From: Blasia pusilla
Taxonomy: Eukaryota; Marchantiophyta; Marchantiopsida; Blasiales
Assembly: GCA_050084515.1 (NCBI GenBank)
Contig: CM114271.1
Coordinates: 44,702,001 to 44,766,000, forward strand
Length of the DNA stretch: 64,000 nt
Direction of reading: 5' to 3'
Shown here piece after piece: positions 24,548 to 34,640 of this stretch. Positions within the stretch are counted from its first letter, which is position 1. Each line of letters opens with the position of its first letter. The position numbers and the translations under genes were made by a program. A model generated the notes under the pieces. That model was not told where the DNA came from. It saw only the letters and a list, made by a program, of their open reading frames with translations, and ran no database searches.

Positions 24548-24550
<3 letters not shown>
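22331..24550. other. Spacer without recognisable gene
   Basis: No reading frame here has homology, domain signature or splice structure that I can support. The block TCAAGTTCCAATTTTGACGC-like text recurs in degenerate form several times between about 24225 and 24545 (AACTAAAGTTCC, AACTCAAGTTCC, AACTCAAGTTCT), which suggests decayed short repeats. Confidence 0.4.

Positions 24551-24553
<3 letters not shown>

Positions 24554-24627
<74 letters not shown>
24554..24627. repeat. (CT)n microsatellite, about 74 bp
   Basis: An almost uninterrupted CT dinucleotide run. The Ser/Leu and Arg/Glu frames that cross it are artefacts of the repeat. Confidence 0.98.
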
Positions 24628-24631
<4 letters not shown>

Positions 24632-25374
24632 ATGTAACCCAACCCAACGAAGTATGGTGGATGAAGCACCGGTTTCTTGGCATCAAATATGTTTGAGTGG
24701 GTGTAACAGGTGTCGGAGGTGTACGGCAGGCGTGAGGACTTGGCAAGTTTTTGTTGAGTCAAATCAGCAGAACTTGCAGGTCACCCATCTGAGCACATTT
24801 CTCCAATGTGTGCTGAAGTGGAGAGTTCTTCTGCATGTTTTGTTATCAACACACCCACAATGAGGTGATGCCTAGCTATCGCACAAAAGGGAACTTACTT
24901 ACTTCCCTTGATGCTTATGAGGATGTTTGAGGAGTTATTTTTGGGTGATAGCAACCTAGTAGGTAAGATACCTTTTTGTTGGTATGTTGATGAGTGCACA
25001 ACACTACCATGGCTAATATAGGGAACTTTGGTGGGATGGAGGTATACCACACTAGTCGAGGGTGACGTAGTGTGTGGGCTATTTGTCAAGTGTTGGTCTC
25101 GAGTGAGATAGGTGGGGGTGTGTCCAAAGTTTGGGCATTTTCTAGTGCAGATTTAGTGGCTCGAGAGTGAGCTAGACAAGTTTTCAAGGTTCACCACGAC
25201 GTATCCATAGAGTTTTGAGGAGCGTGGTAGTGGTAGGAGTGGCGTAGGATTTACAAGGAATGAGGCTATGCGTCGAGGGTTTCCACACAAGGAACCACCT
25301 TAGCCACCAATTATATTTGCTTTAGAGGGGACGTCAATAGATTCTAAGTCATCCGAGAGGCTAGGCCAGAGAGT

Positions 25375-25605
25375 GTGACTTGGTCCATCAGGGACGTTGG
25401 GTTTGTCCCAAATGTATATAAGTATGATAGGTAGATTACAAGATGACTCTTGATGTTATGGATTATAGGAAGGTGACTAACGATGGGGTGACATAGTACC
25501 CAACTTCTTGATCTTAACATAGAAAAGATGCATGGCATTCAGACCTATTTTGTAGGCTATCTAGAGTTAGAGGACCTAACCACCAACTAGGGGGATGATT
25601 GGTGT
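25375..25605 (+). mobile_element. 3' end of a second gypsy pol relic
   Basis: This stretch aligns by eye with 1850-2050. Shared blocks include GTGGGTTTGTCC-type text followed by C..ATGTA, GTGACTAACGATGGGG, and AGTTAGAGG.ACCTAACC, then a purine tract CTAGGGGGATG. Reading 25384-25420 with one base of the TTGGG run skipped gives a Trp-x-Cys-x2-Cys tail matching the end of the PHD-like finger at 1861-1878. Upstream of about 25375 the resemblance fades. It is a more diverged copy of the same family and is not functional. Confidence 0.7.
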
Positions 25606-26416
25606 TTTCCAATCGTTCATGTGTAGATATGTTAGGATTCATAGTTAGATGGATCTTAGACTTGTGTGCATGACAAGTGATGTATATTGGCAGCGATGTC
25701 TATTTGTACGACTGTTATGGTAGATAAGACGTAGGGCAAGATATTATCGAGGCCCTAGAGGGATCTTGTACTTCCCTATTTTGAGAAGTTATATGTGATC
25801 TACGAGTTTAGGTTACTCTTCCTTTATGAGGAGTAGAAACCTTGAAGAGGTTGACCCTCCCATCCTTTAAGTGGAGCCACTTAGGCCTTTAGGGTGGAGG
25901 ATTAGTTGATAGTTGGTCTTATGAGGGGACCATATGTGTAGTGGTTATGGAGTTAGTATATTGTGTCCTCAAGGTTTTTAGTGACGTGCTAGGAGGAGGT
26001 TACATGTGTGTACATGTCCTCTATGGGGGTGCCTAGGGGGGTATACCTCAGGATGAAGCTCATTCAAAGCTCATCTTCCTTGAACCATGTTGGGGTCTGT
26101 GATACAATATAACTTGCATGTATTGAACCTAGATTATCTCTTAAAGAGTGAGCTAGGATTGATCATAGATCACACACATTGAGAGTATATTGTAGACTTT
26201 CTCCTATTGTTATTGTAGTGTGTATCATTGAATGGATGTTTGGATAAAGCATGGCTAATTGCAAATTTCATCAGATTTCACATTTGATATCAACTTTATA
26301 TTGGGGTTGTGCAGTCGTTCATTTGCAGATATGTTAGGATTCATAATTAGATGGATCTTAGACTTGTGTGCATGAGAACCGATGTATGTTGGCAACGATG
26401 TCTATTTGCACGACAG
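25606..26416 (+). repeat. LTR-like tail of the second gypsy relic with direct repeats
   Basis: A ~105-bp sequence starting TCGTTCATGTGTAGATATG (about 25613-25717, ending TTTGTACGAC) recurs at about 26306-26416 (ending TTTGCACGAC). It shares GTTAGGATTCATA, AGATGGATCTTAGACTTG and GCGATGTCTATTTG-type blocks. The spacing is about 690 bp. The first copy follows the purine tract, as in the element at 2056. Borders of the LTR are not resolved. Confidence 0.65.
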
Positions 26417-27319
26417 ACTAGTCTCGTGGCGTCTTACCCATCTTGACAATCCACATGTTCCTTGCTGCTCATCCTCAACTCCAAGGTCTCAAACCTTGCT
26501 TGCCTTACATTTTTTCCCGTAAGTAGCTATGCCCCTTTCTCACCTAAGGCCAATCATAAGACACGTGTGCATCTTGCCTGACATCAGTCTCGCGACTTGT
26601 TCCGCCGCCCTTCCTAATCTCACAACCAGCTAGTCTAGGTTTCGACTTTGGTAGATCCCACCAAGGTCTTTCCTCCTTGATCATGACTTGCTTCACAAGT
26701 TCTCGCCAGTGTGGGTGCCATAAACATAGCTATTTGCGACCCTTTTACACGTCTAAAGGGTGAACCTTATGCGATATCTTATATATGCAATAATTAGCAA
26801 AGGAAAAAATGTGGGAGATAGAATCTTTATTCCACAGATTCCATTGATTGCATTTCATTTTGGTTTATCTTTTCGTCAACGAAAATTTGAATTTCCTATC
26901 CATCATGCTTTTGAAACGACGACAAATAGGTTTTAAAGTCAAACATTAGAGAGAGTCGACACATACATATCAAATCTTATATTTTCTCATAAATATTATA
27001 TGTTACCTTATCTAGTGTAGGTTCAAGGAATTCCATTTATGTAGAATTCATGGAACCTACTCTAGACATAAGTATATGTAGAAATATAATTTTATAGATG
27101 TTAATTTTTATTATCTATTATCATTTATATTATAATCAATAATAAAAATACTACGAGTAGAATATATTTTTACACTAAAAATATTTCATATCATGAAATA
27201 TTAAAATGAATAAATAATAGATGAAAAATTATGGAAAATTAAATTTCTGTGAATTAAATTTTTTATGATATTTTATCAATTAAAAATATTTTTATGAAAT
27301 GTATGTTAAATCATACATT
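26417..27319. other. Spacer, very AT-rich after 26950
   Basis: 26430-26720 resembles, in inverted orientation, sequence at about 20950-21330. From about 26950 to 27320 the DNA is extremely AT-rich, with TTTATAATTATT-like runs and no coding signal. Confidence 0.4.
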
Positions 27320-27665
27320 TCATAAAACACGTTTACAATCACATACAATCGAGCCAAACCCACTCCACGATGGGAGAATCCAGGTCGAAGCTTGCGGGAA
27401 ACACCATAGCCAAGAGCTCTACTCACTACCACGGCTAACTCCCAACGCAACAGGCTCAACTCAAAGAACTGACTGTTCTTTGAGTGCACTCCACCTTATA
27501 TCCTCCAACCTAAGAGCGGGCCCTATTGGGAAACTCACCCCCAACTGAGTAACCCCCAATCCTATGTATGGAACCGCATCTCTACCAAGCCACTACGGTC
27601 CTACATAAGGAATGTCCTCTACTAGCACACTATACTCTACGACATAATCCGTATGGTCATGACAA
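27320..27665 (-). repeat. Inverted copy of the gypsy LTR-like segment
   Basis: The reverse complement matches about 2160-2507 almost base for base; the deduced 57-residue peptide differs at one position. It contains only the segment lying between the two direct repeats of the first element, not the repeats themselves. Its 5' side abuts copia gag sequence and its other side runs into AT-rich DNA. Confidence 0.85.
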
Positions 27666-27699
27666 CGATCAGTTCGCCGATGATAGGTCACATTCAAGA

Positions 27700-28085
27700 T
27701 GTTGATACTCCAAAGAAAAACTGTTCCAGATATATACAAAGGCCACAAAGCTTCAATTGAAACAGCAATTGAACGAAGTGAGGAAAGGATAGAAGAGCAT
27801 CAATGATTATATTTTGAATATCAGACATATTGTTGATCAATTGAATAACATTGGAGTGACAGTAGAAGATGATGATCTGATTTTTTTCACTCTTCAAGGC
27901 CTTCCAAAATATTACAAGTCCTTTGAGATCTCTATCTCTGTGAGAGAGAAGTATCCAACCTTTCAAGAGTTAGTCCCACTGTTAATTAGTGAAGAAATAT
28001 GCCTAGTAGGCGGCGGTAGCTCATCTAGTCTGAAAGAAAGTGCGCTATTTATAGGTTATGGATCAAATAGAGGCAAGGATCGTGG
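27700..28085 (+). mobile_element. Ty1/copia gag fragment (UBN2 region)
   Basis: The plus strand encodes the middle of a copia Gag. After a first part that needs one frameshift (LKQQLNEVRKG...SINDYIL) comes the frame at 27814-28060 with NIRHIVDQLNNIG, DDDLIFFTLQGLPKYYKSF and YPTFQELVPLLISEE. This is the UBN2/retrotran_gag core. It stops near 28085, where the sequence switches to the minus strand of a copia integrase. Confidence 0.88.
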
Positions 28086-29140
28086 TAGGCATGTTCTTCT
28101 CATTCAGCATAGCTCGTGCCGCTTCAGCAATATGTCGATTCTTCCTCTCGACCACTCCATTTTTTTGTGGATTGTAACGACAAGTCACCTGACGTTGGAT
28201 GTTATTCTGACGTAAATAGTGATCAAACTCTGTTGAAAGATACTCTCCTCCTCTATCACAACGCAATTTTAGAATGTGTTGTCCAGTCTGCTTCTCTACT
28301 AGAACTCTGAATGTTTGGAACATTGATAATACTTGAATTTCAGAAAGTATACCCATATATACCTAAAGAAGTCATCAATAAATGAAACAAAGTACTAACA
28401 ATCACTAAGGCTATGTTGTGATATTGTCCACACCTCATTGTCGATCAACTTCAATATCTTGGATGCTCTTCTACCTTGCTTTGGAAAAGGAAATCTATCT
28501 TGTTTTCCAAATTGGCAAGCAGGACATACCTCAAACGTAGGAGGAATCGCTAATTTATGGAGTCTTATTACTATATTAGATGATGAAAGACTCTATAATC
28601 TTTGAATATTCATATGTCCTGTGAGCACAATTGCAGGATCTTTCACTGGCTCCAAACTATTGAACCATTTAGCCTGTGAGGTCATGTGATATGATGCACC
28701 AGAGTCAATCTACCAATCTGTTGTCGAGTCTTTCTTGACCATTGCTCCCATATGATGAGTTATGACCAAGAGATGCTCCGTTTGTGAATGTTATTATTCT
28801 TGGTACTGCTCTTGATGTTGTTGCTCCACATTGTTTTGTTGCTGTAAGGCTCTTGTTCTCATATCTGCCTTCTTCTTGAAGCAAAACTTTGCATAGTGAC
28901 CCTTTATCCCATAGTAATTGCAAGATCCAAGGACCCTTTGCTGCTGACCTCGACTCCAACGGTTTCCACCATCACCACCTTGTGATTGTGTCTGGTACTG
29001 GTTTGTAGTTGATTGAGTGACGTTATACTAAGTGTCTCTTCCTCCATATGCTTGATATCCACCACAAGCATTCTTACCAATTATATCATGAAGATCGTCG
29101 GATACAAGAACAGATGTTCTTAACATGATCACATCGTCCC
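28063..29140 (-). mobile_element. Ty1/copia gag C-terminus, protease and integrase fragment, inverted
   Basis: Reading the minus strand from about 29140, a Gag C-terminal part leads to a zinc knuckle (CNYYGIKGHYAKFC, about 28880-28930) whose second Cys is Tyr. Then comes the protease block DSGASYHMTS (about 28690-28710), a GAG-pre-integrase region (CPACQFGKQDRFPF near 28510-28540), and an integrase core (FVSFIDDFFRY near 28370-28400, CDRGGEYLSTEF and NPQKNGVVERKNRH within 28063-28356). Stops interrupt the frame. Order and orientation show that this block continues the plus-strand gag at 27700-28085 but is inverted relative to it. Confidence 0.88.
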
Positions 29141-30189
29141 GAAATGCCTTGCGCAACGGGGCCCGTTGAGTTCGGAAGCCCCGTGGCCCGGTCGACCGTC
29201 GAGGGCCACTATTGCCGCCGGTGGCCACTCCCCGGCCACTCGCTGCGTCGCATAAGGTCAACCCAACTCACCCAAGCCCCTTGAGTTGACCGGACCGCGT
29301 CCTTCCCGACACAGGGACTGCGGATGTGGCGCCAGATCGAGGGGAGTTTATTTCGCCCGCACTGCGAAGGTTTCACGAGCGACTTTGCCGCAGGCACAAG
29401 ACCCGGAGAATCGGTCTTCTCGGGGCGTCTATGGAGAACCGATGGTGCGATTCGATGATGGCTTTCGCTCGCGGTAGTCGTGAGGGAGGGAGGGAAGAGA
29501 GGGAGCGCTGTCGAGAACACTGGAGGCTTTCGTGAGAGGTCGAGAGGAGGGGATCGTTCGCAGCGGTAGCGGTGATACGAAGATCGTTGCGGTGGAGTAG
29601 GAAGAGAAGGGGAGTTTGAAGGATCATGTACAGAATGACGAATTGAACAGAGCGTAGGGCGGAGATGGTGCGACGATCGTTGCAGTGCTCCAGGAGAAGG
29701 AGGAAAATCTGAAGACAGTGCAGACAACGGTGGCGGATTGGTGTGAACAGAGAAATGCGGCCATTAGTGACGGGTGGTTGTAGCAATTCCTCGCTGTGAG
29801 CTTTGGTCAGGACTACGGAAACGGAGGGGGGGAGGGGGTCCGGGAGGGCCGGAAGAGAGTTCTGGGAAGAAAGTGCAGGCGGAGGGAGATTTGGTTGATC
29901 TTCCTGGAAGACGCTACTACCCGGGATCGAGTTTAGGTGAAAGAGCAGTCGGTGGGAATCAATGGTCGCTTCGGAGGAGGTGATCGTCGCTCGCTGTCTC
30001 AACGTGAGGCTTGGTTGTGAAACATGTGAAGGATCTCCGCGTTTATCCCAATAGAGAAATTGAATACTTTTTTCAGGAATCTAGTGGAAGTACATATTGA
30101 GGGATTGCTTTCTCATCAATCAACGGACTCGAAATCGAAGGCACGTAATTCGTCGGTTTGTGGAGACGCACCTAAACCCGCGACTCGCG
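29141..30189 (+). other. GC-rich 5' region upstream of the two-helix membrane protein gene
   Basis: Composition changes sharply from AT-rich copia sequence to GC-rich DNA at about 29145. No protein signature was recognised on either strand; the long minus-strand frames here look like composition artefacts. The region probably holds the promoter and 5' UTR of the gene at 30190. A possible splice acceptor (TTTTTTCAG) lies at 30068-30076, so an upstream non-coding or coding exon is possible. Confidence 0.4.
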
Positions 30190-31041
30190 ATGGAGAGAAG
30201 AATTGTGCTGGAAAGGCCTTCGCGGATCGACGCCGGTCTGGAGCCGATAGTAGTGAGAGAGTTTATGAACGAGTACTTACAAGTCACCGAGAAGGCTCTG
30301 ACCTTGTGCAATTTAATCTTAGCGTCACCCTCTTATGGTCGAAACTACAAGGAGAGGGTAGACGCTGCGATTAATGCAATTGAGCTCCGAAATTCTGTGA
30401 TGGAGCAGACAGAATTCCAATCTGTGATGGTCGCAGTGAAGGCCTGCGTTGACAGTCCCCTCGCCAATTCTGGACGCTTTCGAGATATGTATTTTCTCTT
30501 GAACCTGCTGCAGGTATGGTTTTACCCTTCACTGATGGAAAAGATCCAGAGAATCCAGAACTTTGTGCTCGAAGGCGAAAAGCGCGCAGCAAAGTTCTGC
30601 CGTATAGCTTCTGGATTGGAATTCCTGATCGGGGCCCTCTTGAGTTACTTGGCCGTAACGAGAGGATCCATGTTTTCTCTCTGCTCACTTGTTCTATATA
30701 TTGTGGCAGCTGTAACAATGACTGTACATATAAATTGGAAAATTCAGCAACATGAAGTCAACATTCACGAGATTGAGAGGCGGACTAGGTTCATTCTCAG
30801 CGATCTGCAAAGTTTGGAGAGGTGTGTCGTGAATCAGAGCCATGAGGCAGAAGGTATTACGAGGGCATTACAATTGGCTTCTCGACAAGATTCAGTAGAA
30901 GACATTCAGGTCGTTTTACCCAGAGTGAAGGCAGGCTTTGATCGATTGGTATCCAATCCGCTCAAGGTTCAGGCCACGCTGTTGGCGCAAAGAGTCGGCT
31001 GGGCCCGGCATGTTTTTGCAGACTTCACTCAGGTCATTTAG
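30190..31041 (+). CDS. Membrane protein with two helices, resembling UPF0496/BPS1-like proteins
   Basis: The frame from the ATG at 30190 encodes 283 residues. An in-frame non-ATG extension reaches 30085, just after a stop at 30082. The N-terminal half is predicted helical (EFMNEYLQVTEKALTLCNLI). Residues about 140-156 (LEFLIGALLSYLAV) and 161-180 (FSLCSLVLYIVAAVTMTV) form a close pair of hydrophobic helices. After this comes a long amphipathic, probably coiled-coil region ending with a block rich in Leu and Arg. This topology matches plant UPF0496 (DUF677) membrane proteins, but I see no diagnostic motif, so the family is tentative and the function unknown. A CAG/GTATGG at about 30513 could be a donor site, but the frame continues through it. 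Confidence 0.6.
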   Translation: MERRIVLERPSRIDAGLEPIVVREFMNEYLQVTEKALTLCNLILASPSYGRNYKERVDAAINAIELRNSVMEQTEFQSVMVAVKACVDSPLANSGRFRDMYFLLNLLQVWFYPSLMEKIQRIQNFVLEGEKRAAKFCRIASGLEFLIGALLSYLAVTRGSMFSLCSLVLYIVAAVTMTVHINWKIQQHEVNIHEIERRTRFILSDLQSLERCVVNQSHEAEGITRALQLASRQDSVEDIQVVLPRVKAGFDRLVSNPLKVQATLLAQRVGWARHVFADFTQVI

Positions 31042-31092
31042 AGACCCCGTCCTACTCCCTGCCCGGTGACTTAGTCTCTGGAGGCTCAGCAG

Positions 31093-31683
31093 CTAGAGCT
31101 TCCTCCATACAATTCGCACTACATTAATGGGGACCTGGTCATTGACATAAATGACTGAATAATTAGTGGTTTGCTTGGATCGGAAAATCGAGTTGTAAAG
31201 TAATCCATTTCTCAAGAAAGAAACTTCCAATGCATCACTAATCTCGCTCTCATTCTGCGGTTGGAGCATGAATGTGGAATTCCTCTTGTGCACGGGAGTC
31301 CTCTCGAGGATGGTCCGCGCTTGGGACGACTTCTTCATCTTCGAGCAAAATCCCATTTGATCGTGAACCAAAATCCCGGCTCTTCCTGACTTGAGTTGAG
31401 AAGCTTCGCGTAGACGATTCTTTGCACCAATTACTAAAGTATGGCACGTAAGGATGCCGTCAGGAAGGAAGCCAACTTGTTCTTGTAACCGATGGATAAC
31501 CTTGGGAATCACATCACCGAAATTGTGTGAATCTCTGGTCACAGTCTCGAGTAAGAATCGAGGGCAGTCCCGCGCGGAAGCGAACAAAGAGAAGCTCTCG
31601 GTTGACTGATTGAAGCGTCCGCCGTTCGCCTGCTCCCTACTTTGTTCCACCTCTGAAACGAATGCCAAGGAACGCGATCCCAT
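31093..31683 (-). CDS. Unrecognised ORF, convergent with the membrane protein gene
   Basis: From an ATG at 31683 the minus strand encodes about 196 residues without a stop, in DNA of moderate GC content. The product has no signal peptide or membrane segment that I can see. It contains a central stretch FLPDGILTCHTLVIGAKNRL and ends with NDQVPINVVRIVWRKL. I do not recognise a family. The stop lies only about 50 bp from the stop of the convergent gene at 31041, so it could instead be antisense to that gene's 3' UTR. A further minus-strand frame with an ATG at 32042 (71 residues) might be an upstream exon, but I found no splice pair that keeps frame. Confidence 0.3.
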   Translation of the reverse strand: MGSRSLAFVSEVEQSREQANGGRFNQSTESFSLFASARDCPRFLLETVTRDSHNFGDVIPKVIHRLQEQVGFLPDGILTCHTLVIGAKNRLREASQLKSGRAGILVHDQMGFCSKMKKSSQARTILERTPVHKRNSTFMLQPQNESEISDALEVSFLRNGLLYNSIFRSKQTTNYSVIYVNDQVPINVVRIVWRKL

Positions 31684-32157
31684 CCGCAATGGATAACTTG
31701 GCCCTGAGTCAAAGCGCTTGAGGTCATCTTGACGCCCTCCTCATCAGGTCGGCATCGGCTCGACTGAAACGGTTTGATTTGCAGTCCCCTGATAAAAGCT
31801 GGAGACAAGAACTCTTATACCGTATCCTACTGTGACTTTACCATTCTCGGGCAGGATTTGCAGCTCGAACTACCGTGTGGCCTTGTCCTTCCCGTCTCCT
31901 TCTGAAACAGGCATGATGCACGCATTTCTCTCGTCCGATCGACCTCAGAAACGTTGATGCGCAAGGAGGCCGGACACCCATCGGGGATTTTTTTCATTAA
32001 AGCGGAAGTCGGCTGGATGTCATCGCAGAGATAGAGCCACATCTGCGCGTAGTCTGGAAACCCTAATACAGGACAAATTGAAGGCTGCTCATTCGAGGAG
32101 CGGCAATAGTGACGAAAAAGAAGATCGACTTGGACGGAGCAAAACTGGTGGAAAGGG

Positions 32158-33131
32158 ATGGCGGATCAAAACGAGACAGGCGGAGAGACGAGAGGTACGG
32201 ATTCGATGCAGGAGCGAGTGAGGACTGCACAAATCGAGGCTCGGGCACGCAACATTAGCCACAACGTTCGGTGTCTGGAATGCGGGCACCAAGCAATTGA
32301 GGAATCACAGGCAGATATTGCAATCAGACTTCGCCAGGTTTAACTATTTGCCTTGAATTGCAACGCTCTTTTCAAACGTTTACTTCAGTTGCAAGCGCAG
32401 ATTGTTCCTCTCTCAATCTGGTGAAACACTCTGTCATGAGTTGGATGATCTAAGTCCAGACTTTAACCGTACAAGAACTCGCGATCTATCCGCTTGAACG
32501 TTGATTGAAGGTTATCAGGGATGAACTGCGGAAGGGGAAGACAGACAAAGAAATCTACACGAAGCTTACTACAGAGTACGGAGAGACGATTCTCTACTCC
32601 CCTCAGTTTGACGCGCAGAGTGCTGTTCTATGGCTTCTTCCGGTAAGGATCCTCCTGTCGCCCCTCCCCGTTGACCCAGATAGATGGTGAAGTATCGCCC
32701 GTTCTTTTGAAACGGTACATTTGTCACGAACCGATACAAAAATGTTGAGATCATAAATGAATAGATTCAGTCTCAAAGCAGTCCGTACTTCGCCTCTCAT
32801 CTCTTCGCATATCGACAAGGAACCGCTCAAAAAACGTGAGATCTCAGATCTTTACTCCCGATTTTTAAGCTTCGCCGCTCGGATCAGTCATATTTGCGTG
32901 GATTACTACTCGCAGGTGGTGACAGTCGGCATGATAGCGGGAGTTACACTTTATCGAGGTCGCAGGCAACCAGTCGACGTCGGAGCTCTCACTCAAGAAC
33001 TCTTCCACGGTATCCCGCTCTCACCAATCGAGAGACAGACCCTCACAGCTATCGTTGAACCTCCACATCGTCCCGCGCAGAACAGTGCTAGTGGATTAAA
33101 ATGGTTTCGAGGTCTTTTCGGTAATTCTTGA
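32158..33131 (+). CDS. CCMH: CCMH, mitochondrial cytochrome c maturation protein, three exons
   Basis: CcmH is part of the haem-lyase side of cytochrome c maturation system I; in plants the nuclear-encoded form reduces the apocytochrome c cysteines in mitochondria. Exons 32158-32337, 32511-32642 and 32916-33131 join in phase 0 with GT-AG introns and give 175 residues (Arabidopsis CCMH is about 160). The motif RARNISHNVRCLECG carries the redox pair Cys39-x2-Cys42. It is followed by QADIAIRLRQ and, in exon 2, GKTDKEIYTKL..EYGETILYSPQFD. A single membrane helix spans the exon 2/3 junction (WLLPVVTVGMIAGVTLY). The C-terminal GIPLSPIERQTL block is plant-like. No cleavable presequence is obvious, as in other plant CCMH proteins. 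Confidence 0.95.
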
Positions 33132-33247
33132 TCAGGTTTTCAGTTGTCTCCACAACTTGCATCTACACGTTTCCTGTCAATTCCATCAACTGTAACTACC
33201 CATCGCATTTGTTTTACAACCAACAGCAATCAGAAACTGATATCTAC

Positions 33248-33305
33248 GATAGACTTTCCTTCTGAAAGTCTATCGGAAGAAATGGATTCGTCATCCATTT
33301 CTTCC
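33248..33305. repeat. Two abutting perfect hairpins downstream of CCMH
   Basis: Hairpin 1 has an 11-bp stem (GATAGACTTTC at 33248-33258, its complement at 33264-33274) and a 5-nt loop. Hairpin 2 follows with no gap: a 12-bp stem (GGAAGAAATGGA at 33275-33286, its complement at 33294-33305) and a 7-nt loop. Both stems are free of mismatches. They lie about 120 bp after the CCMH stop, so they may sit in its 3' UTR. Confidence 0.8.
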
Positions 33306-34493
33306 GCACCTTAGATATGCATTGATCAGAGACAGACACGAGACCAGGAGATAGCTGAGCGATCTTCGCGTTGTTCTTTCCATCTACGTCCTGAAGGAAC
33401 ATATTGTATATCCTCTTTCTGTCTGGGATGTTGTAAAGAGTTCGACCGCCTTAAATCCAGCGTCATTTGAGAACGCACTCAAACTCTGAATGGACAGATA
33501 CTCCGCAGTGCTTTAATCTCTACGAACTTAGCGTTGATTCCAGCATCCCCCTGCATCTCTGCCAACCGTGAAAATAACTGCACGAGTGCTCAGCTCTGTG
33601 GTGAGACTGGAATGAGGACCATGACCATTCGTACTTCAACTCTCCCATTCTTATTAGACGTGAAGGCGCCTGCAACGCAACCGACGGAAGTAGCCTCCGT
33701 CCCAGTAACTGATCTAATTTCCTATAGCATCAGCGTCGGATGTTCGGGTCCAAACAGCAACTTGTCTACACCTGCTAAAGGTGCCATGGGAGTCGCAGGC
33801 ATGCCATGGCCCTTATTAAAAGTGGTTGAATAGTGTTTTTAGTTTAAAGTTATAAAAAGATTAATAATGTTGATCGCAAATTCAATTTTTTTATTATATG
33901 ATTTTTGTTATTTTCGTCATTCAAATGTAAAATTGTTTATAAATCAAGATGTCATTTTCCTATAATAAATAAATTACAAAAATACTGTATTCTAATATTA
34001 TTTTGACCTTGGTATTTTTCTCAACAGCCTTCCGTGGGCACCTCACATAATTATTTAAGACTTGCTAAAATGGAAAAAGTTCATGATTTATGCATATAAG
34101 TTGAGGTGTAAATTAATTCAGTGGTTGTTTATACAATTTTTTTCTTTTCCGCCTCCTCATAATAACCATATTATCATATATGCATATATTTCATTAATAG
34201 TTTAGATTGGTATTGGATAATTCTTTTCTATTTTTGTAAATACTTCTCCTTTGATACCTGGCATTTTAGACCAATAGGATCATTAAATTTTGGTTTTAAA
34301 ATGTGATGTCTTATTATCATATATTCCAAGTTGCCTTAAATGAACCGGGCCCAACCCAAAGATCGCGTAGTACTCAATCGAAGGCTTTCGTGATAGTATC
34401 AGTCGGTCAAGTGGCACTACCATGAATATCATTCTGAGGTGGAAGTGACCAGAAAACTATTTTGTTCGGATGTGAGAATAAAATCTTCCTCGC

Positions 34494-34640
34494 TTCTCTC
34501 AATCGCCGGGCTTCCTCGCATTAGTTCAAATCGCTACCAACATGCAACCTCAACATAGGTCACATTCACTTCTCCCAATCGCTGGGCTTCCTTGCATTAG
34601 ATCAAATTGCTACCGACCTGCAACCTTCACATAGGACACA
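34494..34640. repeat. 76-bp tandem duplication
   Basis: Two adjacent copies share TTCTC.CAATCGC.GGGCTTCC, GCATTAG.TCAAAT.GCTACC and TGCAACCT..ACATAGG. They start at about 34494 and 34570, with about ten differences. Confidence 0.85.

Noticed and set aside
24389-24863. Frames crossing the CT microsatellite
   Set aside because: Serine/leucine and arginine/glutamate runs are direct translations of the dinucleotide repeat.
29209-30002. Long minus-strand frames (172 and 209 codons)
   Set aside because: They overlap each other in different frames, are Ser/Pro/Leu-rich, and lie in the GC-rich presumed promoter of the 30190 gene. No family signature.
33534-33833. 99-codon plus-strand frame
   Set aside because: No recognisable domain, no splice partners, and it ends at the edge of AT-rich DNA. 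Not enough to call a gene.
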